A stretch of 6,406 nt of DNA, taken from Burkholderiales bacterium. GTDB lineage: Bacteria; Pseudomonadota; Gammaproteobacteria; Burkholderiales; Burkholderiaceae_E. The position numbers and the translations under genes are program-made. Shown in pieces: positions 1 through 6,406 of this stretch; positions within the stretch are counted from its first letter, which is position 1; every line of letters begins with the position of its first letter. The stretch lies in the NCBI GenBank assembly GCA_020348765.1, contig CP070753.1, forward strand, positions 479,526-485,931, written 5' to 3'. The notes beneath the pieces are model-generated. The model saw only the letters and a program-made list of their open reading frames with translations. It was not told the origin of the DNA and ran no database searches.

Positions 1-1
1 A

Positions 2-505
2 GACGGCGAAGCCCTGCGGCAGGCCGCGCCGGCACTGGGCAGCGCGATGCTGACCCGGGGGCCGTTCGAGCGCTACGTGTGGACCGTGGCCGACTCGCCG
101 GCGCTCTCGCGCCATCCGGCGATCACCGAGCCGGCGCCGGTGCGTGGGCTCGAAGACCTGTATTTTCGTTGCGAGCGACAGGTGATCCTGCCGCTTCCCG
201 CGCACGGCCGTGCGCTCTTCCTGATCCGCGTCTTCGACGCGCCGCTCGGGCAGGTGCTCGACTGTCCGGACGACCCTCCCGGCCCCGAACGTCCCGTGCC
301 CGCCGCGCATGACGGACACCCGGCAAACGGGGCGCGCCACGAGGGTGCCAGTTGCTCCGAGCGGCACCACCGGCTCGTGGCCGCGCTGCGCTCGATGTCG
401 CCGGCGACGGTTCGGTACAAGAACCTGCAGCGACCGATCGAGGTCATCGAGCGCTGCCTGGGGCCGCTGGTGCAAGACGATTCACATCGGGAGCCCACCG
501 AATGA
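2..505 (+). CDS. DUF3445 / heme-dependent oxidative N-demethylase-like protein, C-terminal part
   Basis: The reading frame is open from base 2 and ends at TGA 503-505, so only the C-terminal 167 residues are present and the start lies outside the window. The pattern YFRCERQVILPLPAHGRALF followed by an LIRVFDAPL segment matches my memory of the conserved core of DUF3445 proteins, where an R-x-E-R/H-Q motif precedes a hydrophobic strand and an 'IRTY..PL' segment. A late YKNL motif fits the usual 'YKG/YKN' near the C-terminus. Characterised relatives are heme-dependent oxidative N-demethylases that remove methyl groups from small amines, with formaldehyde as by-product; substrate specificity cannot be read here. 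The middle (about bases 270-360) is Pro/Gly/His-rich and poorly conserved. The stop overlaps the next start by 4 bp, so the two genes are probably translationally coupled. The family call is by recognition only; the enzymatic role is inferred. Confidence 0.68.
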   Translation, partial: DGEALRQAAPALGSAMLTRGPFERYVWTVADSPALSRHPAITEPAPVRGLEDLYFRCERQVILPLPAHGRALFLIRVFDAPLGQVLDCPDDPPGPERPVPAAHDGHPANGARHEGASCSERHHRLVAALRSMSPATVRYKNLQRPIEVIERCLGPLVQDDSHREPTE

Positions 506-1044
506 CGCAGCGACTGCCTTTCGGCACCATCGAACCCGCGACCCTGGCCCGCATCCGCGAGCTGTGGAAGCGCGACCCGGTCAACCTGTATCGCGTCCTC
601 GGCAACCAGCCGGCGCTCGTGGCCGGCTGGACCGAGTTCGCCGCGGTGATCCGCTACGGCTGCGAGCTGCCGCGGGATTTCCGCGAGCTGCTGATCCTGC
701 GCAACGCCGTGCTGCAGCGGTCCGAATACGAGCTCGCGCATCACAGCGGCATGGCCCGGGCCGCCGGGGTCGGCGAAGCGCGGATCGCGGCAGTCGCCGA
801 CTGGCGGGGCTCGGAGCTCTTCGACGCCCGCGAGCAGGCCGCGCTCGCCGTGTGCGACGAGGTGACCGAGGGGCGTCTGAGCGAGGCGACCTTCGCCGCG
901 GCGCGCGAGCTGTTCAGCAACGCGGAGCTGCTCGAGATCGTGGTCACGGTGGGCTTCTACTGCATGGTCGGCCGGGTGCTGCAGGCCTTCCAGGTCGAAC
1001 TCGAGCCCGAGTTCCGGACCGGCGACGCCGGGCCGCTGCCCTAG
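502..1044 (+). CDS. Carboxymuconolactone decarboxylase (CMD/AhpD-fold) family protein
   Basis: This is a complete 180-residue protein. The ATG at 502 is chosen because it gives an ATGA overlap with the upstream stop and is preceded by GGGAG (489-493) at 8-nt spacing; longer in-frame extensions would overlap the upstream gene heavily. The CMD signature lies at about residues 61-90: RELLILRNAV, then EYELAHHSGMARAAGV, with Glu76, His80 and His81 in the usual acid/His positions. The helical remainder matches the all-alpha AhpD-like fold. The CxxC pair of true AhpD alkylhydroperoxidases is absent (SEYELAHH is found instead), so a peroxidase role is unlikely. It resembles the many stand-alone CMD proteins of about 180 residues found near catabolic genes, whose substrates are mostly unknown. 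Pairing with the DUF3445 gene suggests a shared small-molecule degradation pathway. The stop TAG (1042-1044) abuts the left end of an insertion-sequence remnant, but the length looks normal, so I see no truncation. Confidence 0.85.
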   Translation: MTQRLPFGTIEPATLARIRELWKRDPVNLYRVLGNQPALVAGWTEFAAVIRYGCELPRDFRELLILRNAVLQRSEYELAHHSGMARAAGVGEARIAAVADWRGSELFDAREQAALAVCDEVTEGRLSEATFAAARELFSNAELLEIVVTVGFYCMVGRVLQAFQVELEPEFRTGDAGPLP

Positions 1045-1053
1045 GGTCAGGAC
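1043..1053 (+). repeat. Left terminal inverted repeat (11 bp) of the IS remnant
   Basis: AGGGTCAGGAC here is the exact reverse complement of 2339-2349. The match ends after 11 bp (CTCTG on the left, TCATC on the right). The first two bases are shared with the TAG stop of the CMD gene, so the true outer boundary could be 1043, 1044 or 1045. The GGGTCAGGAC form resembles the ends I associate with IS5-family elements of Proteobacteria. Confidence 0.7.
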
Positions 1054-1136
1054 CTCTGAACAGCCAAGACAACCGACGACCGACTCCTCCAGACAGCGGA
1101 CGTTGAGTGGAAACGGGGGCAAGGACCGCAGTGCGG

Positions 1137-1183
1137 CGCGTTTTCAACCGGTCGATGCAACAGATTGACCGGTTGAAACCGCG
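1137..1183. repeat. Long perfect dyad with two ACCGGT boxes (stem-loop or operator-like)
   Basis: TTTCAACCGGTC (1142-1153) is the exact reverse complement of GACCGGTTGAAA (1167-1178), with a 13-nt spacer. One mismatched pair (1141 T / 1179 C) separates this from a further CGCG/CGCG pairing (1137-1140 with 1180-1183), so up to 16 of 17 positions pair. Each arm contains the self-palindromic hexamer ACCGGT (1147-1152 and 1168-1173), and the two hexamers start exactly 21 bp apart, about two helical turns. That geometry would suit a pair of dimer operators, while the whole would also fold as a strong RNA or single-strand hairpin. No T-tract follows on either strand, so it is not a standard terminator. 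It lies in a stretch (1054-1331) where I see no credible gene. Confidence 0.75.
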
Positions 1184-1298
1184 GGACAATTCGGACATGG
1201 CGGTCATTGCCACTCGACACTGCGAACGCACCAACCGTCCGGCCTGCAGCCACATGCAGCAGCAGAGCCTACGTGATCAGGTTCATGTCTGGAAGAGC

Positions 1299-1315
1299 TG
1301 GCGCACCCTGCGCCA
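1299..1315 (-). terminator. Small GC hairpin downstream of the SnoaL-like gene (weak terminator candidate)
   Basis: TGGCGCA (1299-1305) pairs perfectly with TGCGCCA (1309-1315) around a 3-nt loop. It begins about 16 nt past the SnoaL stop on the - strand, which is where a terminator would sit. On that strand it is followed by GCTCTTCC rather than a U-tract, so intrinsic termination is doubtful. Confidence 0.25.
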
Positions 1316-1331
1316 AGAGCAGCTACAGCGG

Positions 1332-1742
1332 CTATGCCCAGCCGAGCTGCTTTAACGAGTGACCGTCGTTCCAGATCTTCGTCATGTGCCGAATTCTGTC
1401 GCCGTCGAACTCCATCGCATAGACGTAATCGGCTGCAATTTTGTTTCCCGTTGCTGGCACGGGACCGTCTACCGAGTGGGTGCCGTGGAAAACGGCAAAT
1501 GCAGTGACGATGCCACGATCTGCATCAGTGGAGAATGTCTTCAGCTCGTAATGCCCATCCGGGATGGGCGTCAGCAAGCCCTTCATCCAATTCGCATAAC
1601 CCTCGAGTGTGGTCACGTCGGCCAACGCATCCGCTTGAGCCGAAAATGTCGCGCCTTCGTGGCAGTGGCCTTTGCACCCTTCCCAGCCCTTGCCAGTTTC
1701 GCAAGCTTCAAAGAATTCTCGTGCGGTCGTTTCGATTGACAT
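1332..1742 (-). CDS. SnoaL-like / NTF2-fold (nuclear transport factor 2 family) protein
   Basis: This is a 136-residue protein with an intact frame. I chose the ATG at 1742 because MSIETTAREFFEACETGKGW begins as SnoaL-like small proteins normally do; the frame is open about 22 codons further upstream, but those codons look non-family. A purine-rich GGGG lies about 8 nt before this ATG. Expected elements occur in order: N-terminal helix (REFFEACETG), a Cys/His segment (CKGHCHEGATFSAQ), a helix with LEGYANWMKGLL, then strands PDGHYELKTF, IVTAFAVFHGTHS, DYVYAMEFDGDRI and a closing HMTKIWNDGHSLKQLGW. This cone-shaped fold hosts cyclases, isomerases, dehydratases and many proteins of unknown function; the substrate cannot be predicted. 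The gene lies between insertion-sequence ends, opposite in orientation to the transposase remnant, and looks less GC-rich than its neighbours, which suggests transfer. No frameshift or internal stop is seen. Confidence 0.85.
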   Translation of the reverse strand: MSIETTAREFFEACETGKGWEGCKGHCHEGATFSAQADALADVTTLEGYANWMKGLLTPIPDGHYELKTFSTDADRGIVTAFAVFHGTHSVDGPVPATGNKIAADYVYAMEFDGDRIRHMTKIWNDGHSLKQLGWA

Positions 1743-1777
1743 GGATTGTCCCCAAGAAAGTCGACCGTTGTTTTGAG

Positions 1778-1803
1778 CTCTCGATAGAACTCTGCGGCGA
1801 GAG
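1778..1803. promoter_or_regulatory. 6-bp inverted repeat upstream of the SnoaL-like gene (possible operator)
   Basis: CTCTCG (1778-1783) and CGAGAG (1798-1803) form an inverted repeat whose arms start 20 bp apart, about 36-61 bp before the SnoaL ATG. The position suits an operator, but 6-bp arms are short and no clear -35/-10 pair accompanies them. Confidence 0.2.
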
Positions 1804-1853
1804 TACACCAGGGTCGGTCGGCGTCACGACTCCGCCGCCCGCGCGAGGGTCAA

Positions 1854-2335
1854 ATGATCGCTAGCACCCACCTGAAAGCGCACCGAGCGGCGGCAAGCCT
1901 CTCAAAAGGGGGGCTCGCCCGAGGGCCGTCGGCCGAACCAAAGGCGGCCTGAACGTCGGGTTGTGCGCGGTCTGCGACGGATGCGGGCGACCTCTGACCT
2001 TCATCCTTCCAGCCGGGCAGATGAGTGACGCCAAAGGTGCGTTGGCCTTGCTCGGCAGCTTGCCACCGGCCAAGGTGCTCCTGGGGGACAAAGGCCATGA
2101 CGCGGACTGGTTCCGGGAGGCACTGGCCGAACGCGGCGCCGAAGCGTGCATTCCAGCGCGGAGAGGTCGAAGCAGCCCAGCCAAACACGACATCAATCTG
2201 TATCGCCAACGCCATCGGGTCGAGAACCTGTTTGCCCGGCGGAAGGACTGGCGTCGTATCGCGACCCGCTATCACCGATGCGGTGAACTGTTCTTGTCGG
2301 CAATCTGTATCGCCGCGGCCGTCATCTCTCGGTGA
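1854..2335 (+). pseudogene. IS5-family DDE transposase, C-terminal remnant with frameshift
   Basis: The remnant starts with MIASTHLKAHRAAASLSKGG in frame 3 (ATG 1854). Homology then shifts to frame 2 within about 1911-1927 and continues as VGRTKGGLN (1928 onward), CAVCDGCGRPL, GQMSDAKGA, LLGDKGHDADWFREALAERG, CIPARRGRSS, YRQRHRVENLF, KDWRRIATRYHRCGELFLSAICIAAAVIS, to TGA 2333-2335. These blocks match the catalytic half of IS5-type transposases. The second catalytic Asp (GDKGHD) and the final Glu (RHRVENLF) are present, but the first Asp, normally in (I)DSTH, is Ala (GCT, 1860-1862). The usual FGRLKDW has become FARRKDW. The N-terminal helical domain of roughly 100 residues is absent upstream. 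Truncation, frameshift and loss of a catalytic residue make it inactive. A shorter frame-2 protein from TTG 1961 would still lack the first catalytic region. Confidence 0.88.
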
Positions 2336-2338
2336 TGA

Positions 2339-2349
2339 GTCCTGACCCT
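2339..2349 (-). repeat. Right terminal inverted repeat (11 bp) of the IS remnant
   Basis: GTCCTGACCCT is the exact reverse complement of 1043-1053. It begins 4 bp after the transposase stop and ends 10 bp before the stop codon of the convergent Smr gene. The following bases (CGCACGG) do not repeat the left flank. Confidence 0.7.
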
Positions 2350-2359
2350 CGCACGGCCG

Positions 2360-3025
2360 CTAGCGCGATTTGCCGGTCCTGAGCAGAACCATCACGGCCC
2401 CGCTTCCCCCGTCGATCGGCCGTGCCTCGCAGAATGCCAGCACCTCGTCGCGCTGCACCAGCCAGCGTCTGACCTTGTCGCGCAGCACCGGTTCGCGAAA
2501 GGCCGAGCCCAGTCCCTTGCCGTGGATCACGCGCACGCAACGCTGATCGCGCCGGACGCAGTCCTGGATGAATGCGATCAGCGCCTCGCGCGCCTGGTCG
2601 ACCCGCAGCCCGTGCAGGTCGAGCTGACGCTGCATGACCCAGTGGCCGCGGCGCAGCTTGCGCAATACGTCCGGGCCCAGGCACCCGTGACGGTAGGACA
2701 GCGTCTCGTCGGTTTCCAGCAGCTGTTCGACATCCCACTCGTCCGACAGCGACTCCGATAGCGCAGCCCGCTCGTCGCGCTCGAGCTGCAGCGCCCGCGG
2801 CGGCGGTTTCGGGCGGTCGGGGTGGGCCCGGTCGCTGCCCGACAGCGGCACGACATCGCGCATCGCTTCCTCGAACACGCGTGCCTCGCGGTCGAGCCGG
2901 CGTTCTTCGAGCACCCGGTGCGCCTCGACCCGCCGCCGCTCGGCCTGCGCCGCCCGCAGCGTCTCTCGCAGTCCGCCGAGTTCACCGAACGATGCGATCC
3001 GATGTCCGCGCTTGCCCTGTTTCAC
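2360..3025 (-). CDS. Smr/MutS-family (SmrA-like) endonuclease-domain protein
   Basis: This is a 221-residue protein read from GTG at 3025. That start is favoured by GGAGGG (3031-3036) at 5-nt spacing and by a family-like N-terminus (KQGKRGHRIASFGEL); the open frame continues upstream into trxB but that extension is not family-like. Residues 16-56 are charged and Arg/Glu-rich, probably helical or coiled-coil. A Pro-rich stretch lies at about 69-77. The Smr domain occupies about 132-217, with LDLHG (135-139), VIHGKG (166-171) and GGSGAVMVLLR (206-216), the three hallmark motifs. A preceding YRHGCLGPDVLRKLRRG segment is typical of stand-alone SmrA/YdaL-type proteins. Smr domains bind or nick nucleic acids: MutS2 relatives act on branched DNA, and some stand-alone or SmrB types cleave mRNA at collided ribosomes. 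Which applies here is not visible. It lies 52 bp after trxB on the same strand, probably in one operon. Confidence 0.9.
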   Translation of the reverse strand: MKQGKRGHRIASFGELGGLRETLRAAQAERRRVEAHRVLEERRLDREARVFEEAMRDVVPLSGSDRAHPDRPKPPPRALQLERDERAALSESLSDEWDVEQLLETDETLSYRHGCLGPDVLRKLRRGHWVMQRQLDLHGLRVDQAREALIAFIQDCVRRDQRCVRVIHGKGLGSAFREPVLRDKVRRWLVQRDEVLAFCEARPIDGGSGAVMVLLRTGKSR

Positions 3026-3030
3026 GGTCG

Positions 3031-3036
3031 CCCTCC
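3031..3036 (-). promoter_or_regulatory. Shine-Dalgarno site deciding the GTG start of the Smr gene
   Basis: GGAGGG on the - strand lies 5 nt before GTG 3025-3023, inside the 52-bp gap after the trxB stop. It is near-consensus and decides in favour of this non-ATG start over the in-frame upstream codons that fall within trxB. Confidence 0.7.
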
Positions 3037-3077
3037 GCCGGGGCGCGGCGCCGCGGCCGCCCCCGATCGATGCATCC

Positions 3078-4198
<1,121 letters not shown>

Positions 4199-4873
4199 AT
4201 GGCGCATGAGTCGAACAAGCTGTTCCTGAAGCGGGTGCCGCTGTTTTCGAGCCTCAGCGATCCGCAGCTGGACGCACTGGCGGCAGCCAGCGTGCGCCGC
4301 TCGTTTCCGAAGGGCCGAATCATCTGCAACGAGGGCGAGCCTTCGCAGTCGCTGTACATCCTGCTCGCCGGCCGGGCCAAGATCCAGCGCTCCGATGCCG
4401 AGGGCAAGGAAGTGATCCTGGCGGTGATCGGCTCGGGCGAGTTCTTCGGCGAGATGAGCCTGATCGACGACGAGCCGCGCTCGGCCAGCGTGATCACGAT
4501 CGAGCCGTGCGAGTTCATGGCGATCCAGAAGGAGACGTTCAAGTCGATGCTGGTCCAGAACAACGAGCTCGCGATGGCCATCATGCGCGGCCTGGTGCGC
4601 CGGCTTCGGATCGCGGACAAGAAGATCGAGACGCTGGCGCTGCTCGACGTGTACGGGCGGGTGGCGCGGGTGCTGCTCGATTTCTCCGAGATCATCGACG
4701 GCCAGCGCGTGGTCAAGGGCAAGCTGCCGCGACAGGAGATCGCAAAGATGATCGGCGCCTCGCGCGAAATGGTTTCACGCGTGATGAAGGGGCTCGAGGT
4801 CGACGGCTACATCGTGCCGCAACCCGAAGGTCGGCTCGTGCTGCGCGAGAAGATCAGCTCGTATCTGAATTGA
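4199..4873 (+). CDS. Crp/Fnr-family transcriptional regulator
   Basis: This is a 224-residue two-domain DNA-binding regulator. The cyclic-nucleotide-binding-type beta roll spans about residues 10-115, with the Gly-rich turn [13 protein letters not shown] and the phosphate cassette [19 protein letters not shown] (80-98). Glu85, Arg94 and Ser95 align with E. coli CRP Glu72, Arg82 and Ser83, so a cyclic nucleotide could bind. The dimer helix (about 120-150) has IADKK where CRP has VTSEK, so the Thr127/Ser128 adenine contacts are not kept. Only Cys43 and Cys104 are present, so an FNR-type iron-sulfur cluster is excluded. The winged helix-turn-helix spans about 175-215; its recognition helix [13 protein letters not shown] keeps the R-E-x3-R pattern (Arg189, Glu190, Arg194) that reads GTGA-like half-sites in CRP. 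The stop is 19 bp before ftsK, so the two are probably co-transcribed. The true ligand and regulon are unknown. Confidence 0.93.
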   Translation: MAHESNKLFLKRVPLFSSLSDPQLDALAAASVRRSFPKGRIICNEGEPSQSLYILLAGRAKIQRSDAEGKEVILAVIGSGEFFGEMSLIDDEPRSASVITIEPCEFMAIQKETFKSMLVQNNELAMAIMRGLVRRLRIADKKIETLALLDVYGRVARVLLDFSEIIDGQRVVKGKLPRQEIAKMIGASREMVSRVMKGLEVDGYIVPQPEGRLVLREKISSYLN

Positions 4874-4892
4874 GCGCGCGAGCGAACTGCCG

Positions 4893-6406
4893 ATGGCGAG
4901 AGCGGGGGCTGCTGCCGCAGCGGCGGGACGACACGGGGCACGGCTGAGCGGGCGGCTGCCGCCGCTGTCGGACCGGGCGCTGCGCCTGTTGCGCGAAGCG
5001 CGCTGGATCGCGCTGGCTGCCGGGACGCTGCTCCTGCTGCTGGTGCTGGCGACCTATCGCCGCGGAGACCCCGGCTGGTCGCATCTGACCGACAGCGGTA
5101 CCGTGGCCAATGCCGGCGGCCGCGCCGGTGCCTACCTGTCCGATTTCCTGCTGTACCTGTTCGGGCTCAGCGCCTACCTCTGGGTGGTGCTGTGCGCCGT
5201 GGCGCTGCTGCAGGGCCTGCGGCGGCTGCACGCGCAGTGGCTCGAGTCGCGCGGCATTGCCCCCCGGGACGGTGCCGATCGGTTCGCCTGGGAGCGCTGG
5301 CTCGGGTTCGTGATGCTGCTGGGCGGCGCCTGCGCGCTCGAGTCGTTCCGGATGCACACGCTCACGGCGGAATTGCCCTATGCGCCGGGGGGCATCGTCG
5401 GCGAACTGCTGTCGGACTCGATGGCGATGGCGATCGGGCCGGTGGGCGCGACGCTGGCGATGCTGACGATCCTGATGCTCGGCTTCAGCCTGTTCACCGG
5501 CCTGTCCTGGATGGCGGTGTTCGAGCGCCTCGGGGCGGCGATCGAGTGGGGCGTCGAGCGCATCGCGCTGGCCTGGGCGGCGCGCAAGGATCGCCAGTTG
5601 GGCATGGAAGCGGCCAGCCAGCGCGAGGAAAGCGTCGAGGGGCTGAAGCGGCTGCTCGAAGACGATCCGGCGCCGGTGCGCATCGAGCCCCAGATCGTGA
5701 ACGTCGAACGCTCGGTACGCGCGCAGAAGGAACGGCAGGCGCCGCTTTTCAACGACCTGCCGCCCGAGACCGAGTTGCCACCGCTGTCGCTGCTCGAGGC
5801 GCCGGGCGCCGCGCAGGAGTCGATCGCCGCCGACGTGCTCGAGTACACCTCGCGCCTGATCGAGAAGAAGCTCGGCGACTTCGGGGTCACGGTGCGGGTC
5901 GTGGCCGCCTATCCGGGCCCGGTGATCACCCGCTATGAGATCGAGCCTTCGACCGGCGTCAAGGGCAGCCAGATCGTCAACCTGTCCAAGGACCTGGCGC
6001 GCGCACTGTCGCTGGTGTCGGTCCGGGTGGTGGAGACGATCCCCGGCAAGAGCCTGATGGGGCTCGAGCTGCCCAACCCGCGCCGCCAGACCGTGCGCCT
6101 GTCCGAGATCCTGGGCTCGCGGGTCTATGCCGACAGCGCCTCGCCAGTGACGCTGGCGCTCGGAAAGGACATCGCCGGGCTGCCGGTGTGCGCCGACCTG
6201 GCCCGGATGCCGCACCTGCTGGTGGCCGGCACGACCGGATCGGGCAAGTCGGTGGGCCTCAACGCGATGCTGCTGTCGCTGCTCTACAAGGCCGACCCCT
6301 CCCAGGTGCGGCTGATCATGATCGACCCGAAGATGCTCGAGCTGAGCGTCTACGAAGGCATCCCGCACCTGCTGGCGCCGGTGGTCACCGACATGAGCCA
6401 GGCCTG
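4893..6406 (+). CDS. ftsK: DNA translocase FtsK, N-terminal part (runs off the right edge)
   Basis: FtsK is an inner-membrane septal protein that pumps chromosomal DNA with ATP during division and activates XerCD recombination at dif. The window holds 504 codons and no stop. ATG 4893 is the only ATG after the in-frame stop at 4866-4868, but no clear ribosome binding site precedes it, so translation may depend on the gene upstream. Hydrophobic segments lie at about residues 38-54, 80-108, 135-151 and 182-210, consistent with the four-helix membrane anchor. A charged linker of about 100 residues (211-310) follows, far shorter than in E. coli. The alpha/beta motor region begins near 312 ([36 protein letters not shown]). 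Walker A GTTGSGKS is at 446-453 and Walker B LIMIDPK ends near 480, with Asp478. The remaining motor and the C-terminal gamma DNA-reading domain lie beyond the window. Confidence 0.96.
   Translation, partial: MARAGAAAAAAGRHGARLSGRLPPLSDRALRLLREARWIALAAGTLLLLLVLATYRRGDPGWSHLTDSGTVANAGGRAGAYLSDFLLYLFGLSAYLWVVLCAVALLQGLRRLHAQWLESRGIAPRDGADRFAWERWLGFVMLLGGACALESFRMHTLTAELPYAPGGIVGELLSDSMAMAIGPVGATLAMLTILMLGFSLFTGLSWMAVFERLGAAIEWGVERIALAWAARKDRQLGMEAASQREESVEGLKRLLEDDPAPVRIEPQIVNVERSVRAQKERQAPLFNDLPPETELPPLSLLEAPGAAQESIAADVLEYTSRLIEKKLGDFGVTVRVVAAYPGPVITRYEIEPSTGVKGSQIVNLSKDLARALSLVSVRVVETIPGKSLMGLELPNPRRQTVRLSEILGSRVYADSASPVTLALGKDIAGLPVCADLARMPHLLVAGTTGSGKSVGLNAMLLSLLYKADPSQVRLIMIDPKMLELSVYEGIPHLLAPVVTDMSQA

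Larger units (their letters stand above)
1054..1331. other. Non-coding stretch between the IS left end and the SnoaL-like gene
   Basis: I find no gene here that I can defend. One open frame from GTG 1107 to about 1355 lacks a ribosome binding site, has no recognisable motif and runs into the 3' end of the SnoaL-like gene on the other strand. The region contains the ACCGGT dyad (1137-1183) and a small hairpin (1299-1315). It does not resemble the N-terminal domain of an IS5 transposase in the frames I read, although that is what an intact element would hold here. Confidence 0.5.
1043..2349 (+). mobile_element. IS5-family insertion-sequence remnant carrying a SnoaL-like gene
   Basis: Perfect 11-bp inverted repeats (1043-1053 AGGGTCAGGAC and 2339-2349 GTCCTGACCCT) bracket a segment whose right third encodes the C-terminal half of an IS5-type transposase ending 4 bp before the right repeat, as expected for the family. 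The left repeat lies next to the CMD stop and the right repeat lies 11 bp from the Smr stop, so the element sits between two convergent gene ends. From my memory of the family, the conserved (I)DSTH motif should lie roughly 350-400 bp from the left end. Here the equivalent IASTH lies about 810 bp in, and the N-terminal transposase domain is missing. A SnoaL-like gene and non-coding DNA occupy that space. No target-site duplication is visible (left flank CTA, right flank TCG). It is non-autonomous and decayed; whether the ends are still mobilisable in trans is unknown. Confidence 0.65.

Noticed and set aside
73..1122. 349-codon - strand open frame across the DUF3445 and CMD genes
   Set aside because: It spans two recognisable + strand genes that share an ATGA overlap; its composition is typical of an antisense shadow.
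1137..1183. Integron attC site for a SnoaL gene cassette
   Set aside because: TTTCAAC and GTTGAAA each miss the RYYYAAC/GTTRRRY consensus by one base, and the arms pair without the unpaired extrahelical bases and internal spacers that attC sites need. No integrase or second cassette is seen.
1107..1355. 82-codon + strand open frame over the dyad
   Set aside because: It has a GTG start with no ribosome binding site and no family resemblance, includes the palindrome, and runs into the 3' end of the SnoaL gene on the opposite strand.
1552..1568. GCCCATC/GATGGGC hairpin
   Set aside because: It lies inside the SnoaL coding sequence (around PDGHYE) and is explained by codons; nothing suggests a separate function.
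2315..2360. 8-bp inverted repeat GCGGCCGT/ACGGCCGC as a terminator across the IS right end
   Set aside because: The arms are built on the self-palindromic CGGCCG, common in GC-rich DNA, the loop is 30 nt, and no T-tract follows.
4854..6368. 504-codon open frame on the - strand opposite ftsK
   Set aside because: It is fully antisense to a clear FtsK reading frame, rich in Arg, His, Gln and Gly as expected of antisense frames in GC-rich DNA, and has no recognisable domain.

Overview
The window is GC-rich DNA of the kind seen in Burkholderiales-type Betaproteobacteria. The assignment rests on my recognition of the protein families (thioredoxin reductase, short-linker FtsK, SmrA-like protein) and on overall base composition, not on a database search, so it is provisional. 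Most of the window is ordinary chromosomal backbone. One stretch of about 1.3 kb (roughly 1043-2349) is accessory.

Bases 1-1044 hold the 3' end of a DUF3445 gene (heme-dependent oxidative N-demethylase-like) and a complete carboxymuconolactone decarboxylase-family gene. Both are on the + strand, joined by an ATGA stop/start overlap, and so are probably one operon. Bases 1043-2349 are bracketed by a perfect 11-bp inverted repeat (AGGGTCAGGAC / GTCCTGACCCT) resembling IS5-family ends. Between the repeats are a non-coding stretch with a strong 12-bp dyad, an intact SnoaL/NTF2-like gene on the - strand, and the broken C-terminal half of an IS5-type DDE transposase on the + strand. The transposase has no N-terminus, a frameshift, and Ala in place of the first catalytic Asp. 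The part around the SnoaL-like gene looks less GC-rich than its surroundings.

Bases 2360-4037 hold a - strand pair: trxB (thioredoxin reductase), then an Smr-domain gene with a GTG start and a strong ribosome binding site. A 161-bp divergent intergenic region with an AT-rich core separates trxB from a + strand Crp/Fnr-family regulator. That gene is followed after 19 bp by ftsK, which runs off the right edge shortly after its Walker B motif.

Biologically, trxB and smr belong to redox homeostasis and nucleic-acid metabolism, and ftsK to chromosome segregation at the septum. The regulator sits so close to ftsK that co-transcription is likely. The least ordinary part is the IS-bounded segment: a decayed insertion sequence whose 5' half has been replaced by an apparently intact SnoaL-like gene and a palindromic element. 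I see no convincing new defence or mobile system. The SnoaL gene inside insertion-sequence ends and the paired ACCGGT dyad are the items most worth a second look.
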